The notes below the pieces were generated by a model. It saw only the letters and a program-made list of their open reading frames with translations, had not been told where the DNA came from and searched no databases. The position numbers were made by a program, and so were the translations under genes. Shown in pieces: positions 51,004-59,644 of a DNA stretch of 64,000 nt. The first letter of the stretch is position 1; every line of letters begins with the position of its first letter. Source of the stretch: Streptomyces sp. SAI-127 (lineage in GTDB: Bacteria > Actinomycetota > Actinomycetes > Streptomycetales > Streptomycetaceae); NCBI RefSeq assembly GCF_029894425.1, contig NZ_JARXYJ010000001.1:930001-994000 (forward strand), in the 5' to 3' direction.

Positions 51004-51522
51004 ATGGACCTCACCCCCTATGTCGACTCCCTCCGCCGCGAACTCGCGGTGGCCGCCGAAGCCGGCGGCGACGAAGCCCGAGAGCTGGCCGAGAGGCTCA
51101 CCGCTCCCTTGGAGTCGGCGACTCGTCTGACCATGCTCAACGTGCTCTCCGCCGCGATGGACGAGGTCACCCGTGAACTCGCCCCCGGCTCGGTCGACGT
51201 ACGGCTGCGCGGGCTCGACCCCGACTTCGTGGTGACACCGCCGCCCACCTATGGCGGCGCCCCCGCCGAGCCGGCCGCGCCCGCCGAACCGTTCAGGGCC
51301 CCGGTCCCGGCCGACGGCGACGACGGGAGCACCGCCCGCGTCAACCTGCGCCTGCCGGCCCACCTCAAGACGCGCGCCGAGGAGGCCGCGACCCGCGAGG
51401 GCCTGTCGGTCAACGCGTGGCTGGTGCGCGCTGTGGCGGCCGCGGTCGACGGCGGCACCCGGCCGCGTACGACGGAGAAGGCCCAGACCGTCGGACAGAG
51501 CTTCACGGGCTGGGTGCGCTAG
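51004..51522 (+). CDS. HicB-like / ribbon-helix-helix protein
   Basis: 172 residues. The C-terminal part (ARVNLRLPAHLKTRAEEAAT, REGLSVNAWLVRAVAAAVDG) is a ribbon-helix-helix DNA-binding domain of the HicB/Arc type. The N-terminal helical part and Ala/Pro linker are not recognised. Although annotated families call this an antitoxin, no HicA toxin is encoded nearby. It heads the operon with DUF4097 and ABC genes, so an autoregulator of that operon is more likely. The transcript is probably leaderless. Confidence 0.8.
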   Translation: MDLTPYVDSLRRELAVAAEAGGDEARELAERLTAPLESATRLTMLNVLSAAMDEVTRELAPGSVDVRLRGLDPDFVVTPPPTYGGAPAEPAAPAEPFRAPVPADGDDGSTARVNLRLPAHLKTRAEEAATREGLSVNAWLVRAVAAAVDGGTRPRTTEKAQTVGQSFTGWVR

Positions 51523-51616
51523 CCGCACCCGCCGACACCCCAGAAAAACCAGCACAGCACCCACACCACGTCCCACCAGCGGGGACGACCCAAAGACCCA
51601 AGAGGACGGGACAGCC

Positions 51617-52465
51617 ATGCCTTCTTTCGACACTCCCGAAGCGATCTCGGTCACGGCGCGCGTGGAGGCCGGTTCCATCCAGTTCACCGCGGACGACCGC
51701 CTCGACACGGTCGTCGATGTGCGGCCCCGCGACCCGAAGAAGGACCTGGACGTACGGGCGGCCGAGCAGACCGAGGTCACGTACACGGGCGGCGTACTGA
51801 CCGTCAGGACACCCAAGGGCAATCTGCTCGGGCTCGGCCGCACCGGCACCGTCGACGTGACGGTCGAACTGCCCGCGGACTCGCGCATCGACATGACCGG
51901 TGCCTGGGCCCAGGTGCTGGGCGAGGGCCGGCTCGGCGAGGTCCATGTGAAGACCTCGTCCGGAGACGTCCGCCTCGACACGACGGGCCCGCTCCAGCTG
52001 ACCGCGTCGCACGGCTCGATCACCGTGGACCGGGTCGAGGGCCGGGCCGAGATCACCACCAGCTCCGGCAGCCTGCGCGTCGGCCTCCTCGACGGCCCCG
52101 CGGTCCTGAAGAACTCGCACGGCACCACGACGGTCGACGCCGCGACCGGCGAGCTGCGAGTGAGCGGCGCCAACGGCGACATCGAGATCCGGCGCGCCGA
52201 GGACTCGGTCACCGCCACCACCGCCCACGGCACCCTGCGGGTGGGCGAAGTGGCGCGCGGCACCGTCCAGTTGGAGACCAACTACGGCGCGATCGACGTC
52301 GGTGTCCGCGAGGGCACGGCCGCCTGGCTCGACGTCAGCTCCGGCTCGGGCCAGGTGCGCAACACGCTCACCGCGTCCGAGAGCCCGGAGCAGACCGAGG
52401 ACACGGTCAAGGTCCGCGCCCGCACCAAGTACGGCAACATCGACGTCCGCCGCGCCAGGGCCTGA
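51617..52465 (+). CDS. DUF4097-family beta-strand repeat protein
   Basis: 282 residues from ATG 51617. After a short N-terminus the protein is a run of beta-helix-like repeats typical of DUF4097 (VHVKTSSGDVRLDTTGPLQL, ASHGSITVDRVEGRAEITTS, GSLRVGL, ANGDIEIRRAEDSV, TKYGNIDVRRARA). No signal peptide is visible. Function is unknown; in Streptomyces it commonly accompanies this regulator and a DrrAB-type exporter, perhaps as an adhesin-like or sensing partner. Confidence 0.85.
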   Translation: MPSFDTPEAISVTARVEAGSIQFTADDRLDTVVDVRPRDPKKDLDVRAAEQTEVTYTGGVLTVRTPKGNLLGLGRTGTVDVTVELPADSRIDMTGAWAQVLGEGRLGEVHVKTSSGDVRLDTTGPLQLTASHGSITVDRVEGRAEITTSSGSLRVGLLDGPAVLKNSHGTTTVDAATGELRVSGANGDIEIRRAEDSVTATTAHGTLRVGEVARGTVQLETNYGAIDVGVREGTAAWLDVSSGSGQVRNTLTASESPEQTEDTVKVRARTKYGNIDVRRARA

Positions 52466-52525
52466 GCACCACCTCGCCAACCGGCCCCTTCCCCTCATCA
52501 CTTCAGCCTTCGATCGGAGGGCCCC

Positions 52526-53527
52526 ATGCCTTCATCTGTCATGCCCACGCCCAGAAAAGGTGACGGTCCGCAGTCGCCGGTCGCCGTCTCCACCGTCGGT
52601 CTGCGCAAGTCGTACGGCGACAAGACCGTCCTCGACGGCATCGATCTGCGCATCCCTGCGGGATCCGTGTTCGCGCTGCTCGGACCGAACGGTGCCGGCA
52701 AGACCACCGCCGTGAAGATCCTCTCCACACTCATCACCGCCGACGGCGGACAGGCCCAGGTCGCGGGCCACGATGTCGCCACGTCACCGGACGGCGTGCG
52801 CGCCGCGATCGGTGTCACCGGGCAGTTCTCCGCCGTCGACGGCCTCATCACGGGTGAGGAGAACCTGCTCCTGATGACGGACCTGCACCACCTGCCCAAG
52901 CACGAGGGCAGGCGAGTCACCGCCGAGCTGCTGGAACAGTTCGACCTCACCGAGGCGGCGAAGAAACCCGCCTCCACCTATTCCGGCGGCATGAAGCGCC
53001 GCCTCGACATCGCCATGACCCTGGTCGGCAAGCCCAGGGTCATCTTCCTCGACGAGCCCACCACCGGCCTCGACCCCCGCTCCCGCCACAACATGTGGCA
53101 GATCATCCGCGAACTCGTCTCCGACGGCGTCACCGTCTTCCTCACCACCCAGTACCTGGAGGAGGCCGACGAACTCGCCGACCGCATCGCCGTGCTGAAC
53201 GACGGCAGGATCGCCGCCGAGGGCACCGCCGACGAGCTGAAGCGGCTGATCCCCGGCGGGCATGTCCGGCTCCGCTTCACCGACCCGGCCGCGTACCAGA
53301 GAGCGGCCTCCGCACTGCGCGAGGCCACCCGGGACGACGAGGCGCTCGCGCTGCAGATCCCCAGTGACGGCGGCCAGCGCGAGCTGCGCTCCCTCCTCGA
53401 CTGGCTGGACGCCGCCGACGTGGAGGCCGACGAGCTGACCATGCACTCCCCCGACCTCGACGACGTGTTCTTCGCCCTGACCGGCGGAGCCGACCGAACC
53501 GACAAGAAAGGTGAGGCTGTCCGATGA
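52526..53527 (+). CDS. ABC transporter ATP-binding protein, DrrA-type
   Basis: 333 residues. Walker A GPNGAGKTTAVKIL, signature YSGGMKRRLDIAMTL, Walker B VIFLDEPTTGLDP, and TTQYLEEADELADRIAVLN identify the daunorubicin-resistance (DrrA) class. The C-terminal regulatory region ends LDDVFFALTGG. GGAGG lies upstream. It exports hydrophobic compounds with the permease encoded in overlap (GATGA). The natural substrate is unknown. Confidence 0.92.
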   Translation: MPSSVMPTPRKGDGPQSPVAVSTVGLRKSYGDKTVLDGIDLRIPAGSVFALLGPNGAGKTTAVKILSTLITADGGQAQVAGHDVATSPDGVRAAIGVTGQFSAVDGLITGEENLLLMTDLHHLPKHEGRRVTAELLEQFDLTEAAKKPASTYSGGMKRRLDIAMTLVGKPRVIFLDEPTTGLDPRSRHNMWQIIRELVSDGVTVFLTTQYLEEADELADRIAVLNDGRIAAEGTADELKRLIPGGHVRLRFTDPAAYQRAASALREATRDDEALALQIPSDGGQRELRSLLDWLDAADVEADELTMHSPDLDDVFFALTGGADRTDKKGEAVR

Positions 53528-54342
53528 GCTCCCCCCTGGCTCCCGCCCGCCCGACCCGGCTCTCGCTCGCCGTGCGGGACTCGAGCACGATGCTGCGCCG
53601 CAACCTGCTGCACGCGCGCCGCTACCCGTCCCTCACCCTGAACCTGCTGCTCACGCCGATCGTCCTTCTACTGCTCTTCGTCTACGTCTTCGGCGACGTG
53701 ATGAGTGCGGGCATCGGCGGCGGAGGCGCCGATCGCTCGGAGTACATCGCGTATCTCGTCCCGGGCATCCTGCTGATGACCATCGGCGGCACCCTGGTCG
53801 GCACCGCTGTGTCCGTCTCCATGGACATGACCGAGGGCATCATCGCCCGCTTCCGCACCATGGCGATCCACCGCGGCTCCGTGCTCATCGGGCACGTCAT
53901 CGGCAGCGTGCTGCAGTCGGTCATCAGCGTGGTTCTCGTCGGCGCCGTCGGTGTGGCCATCGGCTTCCGCTCCACGGACGCCTCGGCCCTGGAGTGGCTG
54001 GCGGCATTCGGGCTGCTCACGCTGTTCGCCCTGGCGTTCACCTGGATCGCGGTCGGGATGGGCATGGTCAGCCCCAGCGCCGAGGCAGCCAGCAACAACG
54101 CGCTGCCGCTGGTCTTCCTGCCGCTCATCTCCAGCGCCTTCGTGCCGGTCGACGCGATGCCGGGCTGGTTCCAGCCGATCGCCGAGTACCAGCCCTTCAC
54201 CCCGGCCATCGAGACCCTGCGCGGGCTGCTGCTCGGCACCGAGATCGGCAACAACTGGTGGATCACCATCGTCTGGTGCCTGGGCCTCGCGGCGCTCGGC
54301 TACCGCTGGTCGAAGGCGGTGTTCGACCGCGACCCGAGGTGA
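53524..54342 (+). CDS. ABC-2-type permease, DrrB-type
   Basis: 272 residues with about six membrane helices. Examples are LTLNLLLTPIVLLLLFVYVF, YIAYLVPGILLMTIGGTLVG, VISVVLVGAVGVAIGF, FGLLTLFALAFTWIAVGMGM and ALPLVFLPLISSAFVPVDAM, followed by PGWFQPIAEYQPFTPAIE, a hallmark of the DrrB group. Its ATG overlaps the ATPase stop. It is last in the operon; a small ACTGCC-TCC-GGCAGT hairpin follows at 54350. Confidence 0.92.
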   Translation: MSSPLAPARPTRLSLAVRDSSTMLRRNLLHARRYPSLTLNLLLTPIVLLLLFVYVFGDVMSAGIGGGGADRSEYIAYLVPGILLMTIGGTLVGTAVSVSMDMTEGIIARFRTMAIHRGSVLIGHVIGSVLQSVISVVLVGAVGVAIGFRSTDASALEWLAAFGLLTLFALAFTWIAVGMGMVSPSAEAASNNALPLVFLPLISSAFVPVDAMPGWFQPIAEYQPFTPAIETLRGLLLGTEIGNNWWITIVWCLGLAALGYRWSKAVFDRDPR

Positions 54343-54455
54343 CCGCGCGGACTGCCTCCGGCAGTTCGTCCCGGCCGCGGGCGGCGTATTCCGGCACTGC
54401 GTCGGTGTACGCCGCCCCGGCGGCGTTCTGCATCAGCGCCGGTCGGTCGACTGTC

Positions 54456-54829
54456 CTACGCGATCGCCGTAGTGGACAGGTCCGGTTCCGGCGAGGGTGG
54501 GTGGCTCGCCACCATGGGCAGGGTCAGCACCATGGTGAGGCCGCCGCCCGGTGTGTCCTCGGCGTGCAGGGTGCCGCCGATGGCCTCCACGAAACCGCGG
54601 GCGACCGCGAGTCCGAGGCCGACGCCGTTGCCGCGTGGTGAGTCGCCTTAGCGCTGGAGGGTTCGAAGATGCGGTCCTTGGCCTCGTCGGGGACGTTGCC
54701 AGTTTCCTGCGTGGGATGTGTTCCAGGCCGTGCAACATCATCGCGGTGCGCGGCCGGTGGTGGTGCTCGACGAAGGCGACCGCGCCGGGGGGCCGCGCCG
54801 AGGTAGATCCGGAACGTGCCGCGTGCCAT
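54456..54829 (-). pseudogene. kdpD sensor kinase with a large internal deletion
   Basis: From ATG 54829 the minus strand reads MARGTFRIYLGAAP and then, in another frame, AFVEHHHRPRTAMMLHGLEH, the N-terminal KdpD Walker-type domain. It passes directly to VPDEAKDRIFEP and, after another frameshift, GVGLGLAVARGFVEAIGGTL and DTPGGGLTMVLTLPM, the histidine-kinase ATP-binding end. Some 600-700 residues, including the phospho-accepting histidine, are absent. It was the K+/turgor sensor; no kdpABC or kdpE remains in the window. Confidence 0.75.
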
Positions 54830-55150
54830 GTGCGTCCGCAGTGCAGTGACCCGGTGGCCGGTTCCGCCACGGCGACCTCGCGCACGTACGCGGCGATGGG
54901 ACGGCCCAGGCTGCGGCTCTCGCGGTCAGCCGTATGAACGGCGCTCCGGGGCCCCACTCCGCCCAGGAGCGCTCCAGCGCGGGTAGCAGACGGTGAGCGC
55001 GCGCACCTCGTCGCCCAGGGAGGCCGCCGCGGTCAGCGCCTCGGACGTCAGGCGGGAGAGGGAGGACACGGGGACGATCACCAGCGAGCGCTCGCGATGA
55101 GGGGTCTCGGGGATGCCCCTCGTCGTCCCCGCGCGCAGGCATCGCAAGGC
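54830..55150 (-). pseudogene. APC-family amino-acid permease, C-terminal relic
   Basis: On the minus strand ERSLVIVPVSSLSRLTSEAL, TAAASLGDEVRALTVCYP, LERSWAEWGPGAPFIRLT and SLGRPIAAYVREVAVAEP appear in order but in different frames. This is the soluble C-terminal domain of the long APC permeases that often precede kdpD in actinobacteria. The membrane part is missing, cut where the CHAT gene ends. Confidence 0.65.
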
Positions 55151-58100
55151 TCACACGACGATGCAGGTCATGGCCGCCCACAGCAGGGGCGAGTGCTCGA
55201 TCCGGCCGTCGGAGCGCCAGTGGTCCAGTTGCTCGCGCTGCCAACGGCCTAGCCGGGCCACCGGGTCCTGGTCCTCGTGGGCGGTGTCGACGGCGACGAC
55301 CGCTGCGGACAGCGGGCGAACGGACTCGGGCAGGCCGGCCAGGCGGTGGAAAGCGAAGCTCGTCGGCAGCACCCAGCGGGTGGCCGTCACCAACTCGGCG
55401 CCGTTGTGGAGCATTGCCGAGGCCAGGCCGAACGACTCGGCGAACCGGAGATCGCCGCCGCTCTCGCAGCCGATGAGAGCGACCCGTGGCGGCGCGGGCC
55501 AGATCCGCGCCCCCGGCTCTCCATCGGCACGCAGGGGGAGGGTGCCCAGCAACAGATCCTTGGCGGACAGGGGGCGATGGGTACGGACCGTCTCGGCCAG
55601 GCCGGTGGTGCCCGGACCGCAGCACAGATGGAGCGTGCCGTCCTCGCTCTGGCCGCCCTCGACCGGCGCGCCGCTCACGTGCCCGACGTACATCAGTCGG
55701 CGTGCCCCCTTCCGGAGCGCGCCGCTCAGCCAGTCGCGGTCCAGATCGGTGCGGCGGAAGGCCTCCGCCGGGGTGGCGACGGACGGCACGACGGCGCCCG
55801 CGTCGAGGCGGCTCTGGACGAACGCGAGCAGCTCCGGGTCCGAGCCGGGCGGTCCAAGGACCGAGCCGAGCGGGGAGTCAGCACGGAATCCGGGGATCCG
55901 TGGGTCGAGGACGAGAACGACCGTATCGGTATCGGTATCGGTATCGGGGGATGCGGCGGAGTCGCGGTGTACACCGGCATCCCGGGCCGGACTCGGACAG
56001 GGCCCCGGATCAGGCCGCCGCAGTGACGTCGGCGCCGTGGTCACGACGTCCGCCAGATCGATCAGCCGTACGTCGCTCTCGGCGTCGACGGCGAGCAGTT
56101 CCCAAGGAACCTGGGCGACCCGGGGAGAGGGCTGGATCCGCACCAGCGGACGGCCCGCGCGCGCCGACACCTGCCGTATCTGCGCCGTCAGTCCCTCCGG
56201 CCACACCGCCTCGGCCAGCTCCCGCGCGAGTGCGTGCTCGTTGTGGGGATCGGTCATCGCTCCCGACGCGAACGCCTGCCGCATTCCCTCCGCTGCCGCG
56301 CCCGGCCCCGGCAGCGCTGCGGCCAGCGCACGCACCGCCCGGTCGACCTCGTCGGCCGGTCCGTGGCCGGTTCCGAACCCCCGGGCCCCGCCGGCCCAGG
56401 TCCAGGTCATGAACAGGTCGCCGGCGTCGGCCAGCCGGACCTGGACGACCGGGCGGCTCGTCAGGTCGTCGGTGTTCGAGAACGGCACCTCCTCCTCGTC
56501 CACGATCCGCCGGTGATAGCGGAACTGGGCCGCCGCGATGTACTCCTGGAGCGCGACCCGGCCGGACTCCTGCGACATCCGCACCTTCGGCGGTGGCGCG
56601 ACGCGCAGGCCGGCGGATGCGGCGGCGTCCGCCGCGACTCCCCCGAGCGTCGTCGGGCCGTCGACGTGCCCGTACACCTTCATCGCCGCACTCGGGAAGA
56701 CCGAGACGCTCTCTCCGGTCTCTCCGGAGGCCTTGGCGTCTCCGGCGTCTCCGGCAGCCGAGGCGGGCGGCGTCGACGGCGTGCGGTCCAGTGCCAGGGA
56801 GGCGCCCGCGCACCGGTGTTCCACCAGTTCGAAGAGCAGCCCCTGGTCCTGTCGGCGTACGGCGAGACGGAAGACCAACCGCATGGCGTCGTCGGCGAGT
56901 TCCAGCCACTGGCTGCGGGCGTGGGCGGTGGCGAAGCCGTAGCGCGCCGCCTCCAGGGCCAGCGCGGCGGGCAGGGCGAGGGAGAGCGCGTTGTCGAAGG
57001 ACGTGCGTTCGTGGTGGCCGTGGTCCGTCCGGTTCAGGTTGTCCTCAAGGGTTCGCGCGAGCATGAGGTCGACCTGTGCGCACCGCTCGTGGACCTCCCG
57101 CCCCTGGTACACGTCCCGGGCTTCCTGGGCCAGCCGCTTCATCTCCGTGATGTCGCCGCGGTCGTAGGCGTGTTGGGCGCCCAGGAGCATGGTGTCGGCG
57201 GCGGCGATCGAGGCGCCGAGTTGTTCGAACCGGGACAGGCTCGCCGCCATCAGGTCGTCCGCGCCGGTGCTGTCACCACGCCGGCCGGCGAGAAAGGCCC
57301 GCGCCTGTTCACAGACGGCCAGATCCCCGTACCACCGCTGCCGCTCGAAGAACGCGGAGGCCTCGGCGAACAGCTGCTCCGCGAGGTCGAAGTCGCCCCG
57401 GCGCATCGCCGTGTACGCCCGGTGCGCGAGAAGCGACTGCAGTTCACCGGTGTCCCCCGTCGCCCGCAGAACGTCCTCCGCGCGGGCGAAGTAGTCCTCG
57501 GCCGGGTCGAACCGCCCGGTCGAGGCGCAGATCAGGCCGAGGGCGATCAGCAGGCGCGGGATGGTCTCCACCGCGGTCGCCGGCGTGGTGGACAGCAGAG
57601 CCGAGGCCTGCTCCTCGGCCGCTCCCCACTCGCTCCGCTCGATCAGCAGATGAACCCGGTTCAGACCGAGTTCGGACGTGCGCAGTCCCTCGGGGTCGTC
57701 GAACTCGGGCAGCCTGAGCGCCGCCTCGTCGAGACAGGCCAGTGCCTCGTCCAGGCGCCCGGTCCTGCGCAGCAGGTCCGCCCTGGCGAGCAGCGTCCTC
57801 AGCACCATCTCCAGCCACAGTTGACGGCCACGCGGTCCCATCGGCGCCGACGCGATGCCGTCGAGCAGGGCACGGGACCGCTCGACGGCGTCCTCCGCCG
57901 CGAGCAGGTCCGTGGCGGTGAGCCGGACACTCGCGATGTTCGCCAGAAGATGCGCCCGCAGGAATTGCACGTCGGGCGAGTCCTCGATGGATTCGGCCAG
58001 GGTCAACAGTTGCTCGTAGACGGCGCACGCGGCCGTGAGATCGGCCGCCAGCTGGTGCTGTTCGGCCAGGGCCAGACCGCTGTCGAACGGCTCCCCGTAC

Positions 58101-58159
58101 AGCTGCGCCACCGCCGCGTTCTCTTGTGGCTCGCCGTCTTCCCGGCTCGTTTCCGGCAT
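55151..58159 (-). CDS. TPR-CHAT protein (caspase-like peptidase domain), 1002 aa
   Basis: The N-terminal ~430 residues are helical tetratricopeptide-like repeats (ALAEQHQLAADLTAACAVYE, RTGRLDEALACLDEAALRLP, RRGDFDLAEQLFAEASAFFE). A Ser/Thr/Ala-rich linker and a strand-rich region follow. The C-terminal CHAT domain (about 640-1000) has the caspase-type dyad H827 in LMYVGHVSG and C898 in VALIGCESGGD, with the usual RFAESFGLASAMLHNGAELV after it. CHAT proteins act in separase-like, gasdermin-cleaving and CRISPR-linked proteolysis. No gasdermin-like target is obvious here. It is the last gene of a three-gene operon, 3 bases after the previous stop. A hexanucleotide repeat encodes (Asp-Thr)n near residue 740. 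Confidence 0.88.
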   Translation of the reverse strand: MPETSREDGEPQENAAVAQLYGEPFDSGLALAEQHQLAADLTAACAVYEQLLTLAESIEDSPDVQFLRAHLLANIASVRLTATDLLAAEDAVERSRALLDGIASAPMGPRGRQLWLEMVLRTLLARADLLRRTGRLDEALACLDEAALRLPEFDDPEGLRTSELGLNRVHLLIERSEWGAAEEQASALLSTTPATAVETIPRLLIALGLICASTGRFDPAEDYFARAEDVLRATGDTGELQSLLAHRAYTAMRRGDFDLAEQLFAEASAFFERQRWYGDLAVCEQARAFLAGRRGDSTGADDLMAASLSRFEQLGASIAAADTMLLGAQHAYDRGDITEMKRLAQEARDVYQGREVHERCAQVDLMLARTLEDNLNRTDHGHHERTSFDNALSLALPAALALEAARYGFATAHARSQWLELADDAMRLVFRLAVRRQDQGLLFELVEHRCAGASLALDRTPSTPPASAAGDAGDAKASGETGESVSVFPSAAMKVYGHVDGPTTLGGVAADAAASAGLRVAPPPKVRMSQESGRVALQEYIAAAQFRYHRRIVDEEEVPFSNTDDLTSRPVVQVRLADAGDLFMTWTWAGGARGFGTGHGPADEVDRAVRALAAALPGPGAAAEGMRQAFASGAMTDPHNEHALARELAEAVWPEGLTAQIRQVSARAGRPLVRIQPSPRVAQVPWELLAVDAESDVRLIDLADVVTTAPTSLRRPDPGPCPSPARDAGVHRDSAASPDTDTDTDTVVLVLDPRIPGFRADSPLGSVLGPPGSDPELLAFVQSRLDAGAVVPSVATPAEAFRRTDLDRDWLSGALRKGARRLMYVGHVSGAPVEGGQSEDGTLHLCCGPGTTGLAETVRTHRPLSAKDLLLGTLPLRADGEPGARIWPAPPRVALIGCESGGDLRFAESFGLASAMLHNGAELVTATRWVLPTSFAFHRLAGLPESVRPLSAAVVAVDTAHEDQDPVARLGRWQREQLDHWRSDGRIEHSPLLWAAMTCIVV
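55923..55946. repeat. Hexanucleotide microsatellite inside the CHAT gene
   Basis: Four tandem copies of GTATCG on the plus strand encode alternating Asp-Thr in the CHAT protein. The unit is a multiple of three, so copy-number change alters length without breaking the frame. Confidence 0.85.
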
Positions 58160-58162
58160 CCG

Positions 58163-59644
58163 TCAGTAGTCCTCACCGGTAGGGCCGGCGGCGACGGTCT
58201 CGGCGAGGAACGGTCCCCAGGAGACGTCGTACGGCGACGTGTCGTACGTCAGGCGCTCCGCGGCGTTCAGTCGCCGCCGGGCCAGGGCACGGATCGCGTC
58301 CCGGGCGACGCGGCCCCGGTCCTCGCCGGGGACCGGATCCGAGCCGGAGCCGGGATCGAAGAACCCCCGTTCGAAGGGGCCCGGATCGAAGCCGGGCAGG
58401 AGGACACCGACCTCGATGTGCGGCGGCTCGGTCCCGCCGAGCAGGCCCGGATCCAGGTCCGCGCGGCCGGTCCACCTGTCGTCCGTCCTGGTGAGCGGCA
58501 CCCGGTTCGGGCGGCCACCGTTCACGTGGGCCTCCGCGACGAGCGACGCACCGGCGGAGGGCGCGGCGGTGTGGGCGACGACCTCGACCTCGATCCGGCG
58601 TCGCGCGCCGAGCGCGCGGGCGGTCCAGGACACCGCGTCCTCGGCCGCGTCGACGAGGCCGGGCGGGTAGCGGCGCCAGTCGTTGGTCCCCGAGCCCCGG
58701 GCGATCACCCGGCCGCCCGCGACGAGCTGTTCGCCCGCCGCGAGGGCGTAGCCGCCGCCGTCCCGTGCGAACAGGGAGCCCGGGTCGAGCGGTACACCTG
58801 CCGGACGGCGCCGGCCCAGGGACGACCGGAGGTGGCGCAGGGCCGGCCCGTCCAGCCCGAGGGTGTCCGCCGCGTGGTCGATGAGGCGCAGGACGCTCTC
58901 CAGGTGGCGTGCCGTGTCCGCCGACTGGGGGGCCGCGCGCCACCACTGGACGAGCGGGTCGAGGGCGTCCCGGTGCTCCTCGATCAGTTCGGCCGTGCAG
59001 TCGTCGGGCTGGTCCCCCTCGCCGTCGAAAAGCTGCTGGCACCGGTGGGTGAGCGCGGCCAACTCCAGCCCGAGGACGTCCGGTTCGAGGGCCGGTATCC
59101 CGTCCTGGTACGACGCCGGCCACCACCTGGCCGCCCAGTGCCCGAGGGCGAGCCTGGCCGCGCTGCCCGCGAGATCGGTCGGATCCACCGCCACCCGCAC
59201 CCCGTCCGGCTCCGCCGCCGTACGGTCGTGGACGGCGGTGGCGACGCGCTCGCCGTAGAGAGCCCACAGCCACTGCTGGGCCCGCCCCCTGTCGTGGACC
59301 TCCGCGGACGGCGGGCCGGGCACGCCGAGAACGGGCCAGGTCAGCACGGCACCCGCGACATCGAGGACGGCCCGGGTGAGGTCGGGGCCTCCGGCGAACT
59401 CGTCGTCGTGAACGGCGTATCCGGCGGGCTCGTCATTGTGGGCCGCGTATCCGGCGGGCTCGTCGTCGTGAATCGCGGATCCGGCGAACGCGCCGTCCTG
59501 GGCCGCGGAACCGGCGACCGCGCCGTCCTGGGCCGCGGAACCGGCGACCGCGCCGTCCTGGGCCGCGGAACCGGCGACCGCGCCGGCGTCGATCCGAATC
59601 GTGCCGTCCTCGCGCCGCGTGACGTCGACGTGGGCCCGCGCCAT
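58163..59644 (-). CDS. Unrecognised 493-aa protein of the CHAT operon, with N-terminal decapeptide repeats
   Basis: ATG 59644 overlaps the stop of the preceding gene (GTG 59647 is possible). After RAHVDVTRREDGTIRID come six decapeptide repeats of the type GAVAGSAAQD, drifting to DEPAGYAVHD, an acidic low-complexity arm. The rest is a soluble, mostly helical region (TRAVLDVAGAVLTWPVLGVP, AQQWLWALYGERVATAVHD, RLIDHAADTLGLDGPALRHL). A strand-rich part (RRIEVEVVAHTAAPSAGASL, PHIEVGVLLPGFDPGPFERG) and a helical end follow. There is no signal peptide, membrane helix or catalytic motif that I recognise. Tight coupling on both sides implies function with the CHAT protein. Confidence 0.75.
   Translation of the reverse strand: MARAHVDVTRREDGTIRIDAGAVAGSAAQDGAVAGSAAQDGAVAGSAAQDGAFAGSAIHDDEPAGYAAHNDEPAGYAVHDDEFAGGPDLTRAVLDVAGAVLTWPVLGVPGPPSAEVHDRGRAQQWLWALYGERVATAVHDRTAAEPDGVRVAVDPTDLAGSAARLALGHWAARWWPASYQDGIPALEPDVLGLELAALTHRCQQLFDGEGDQPDDCTAELIEEHRDALDPLVQWWRAAPQSADTARHLESVLRLIDHAADTLGLDGPALRHLRSSLGRRRPAGVPLDPGSLFARDGGGYALAAGEQLVAGGRVIARGSGTNDWRRYPPGLVDAAEDAVSWTARALGARRRIEVEVVAHTAAPSAGASLVAEAHVNGGRPNRVPLTRTDDRWTGRADLDPGLLGGTEPPHIEVGVLLPGFDPGPFERGFFDPGSGSDPVPGEDRGRVARDAIRALARRRLNAAERLTYDTSPYDVSWGPFLAETVAAGPTGEDY
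59405..59584. repeat. 30-bp minisatellite, six units, in frame
   Basis: Three identical 30-base units (59495-59524, 59525-59554, 59555-59584) are followed on the left by three diverged ones from 59405. They encode the decapeptide repeats of the 493-aa protein. Identical outer units show recent expansion. Confidence 0.9.

Noticed and set aside
51004..51522. HicA/HicB toxin-antitoxin system
   Set aside because: Only the RHH/HicB-like protein is present; no small HicA-type frame lies beside it.
52170..54479. Secondary-metabolite resistance by DrrAB
   Set aside because: The ABC pair is DrrA/B-like in sequence, but no antibiotic biosynthesis gene is in the window, so no drug-specific role is claimed.
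59405..59584. Possible CRISPR array from 30-bp repeats
   Set aside because: Repeats are contiguous with no spacers and encode a protein repeat; it is a minisatellite.
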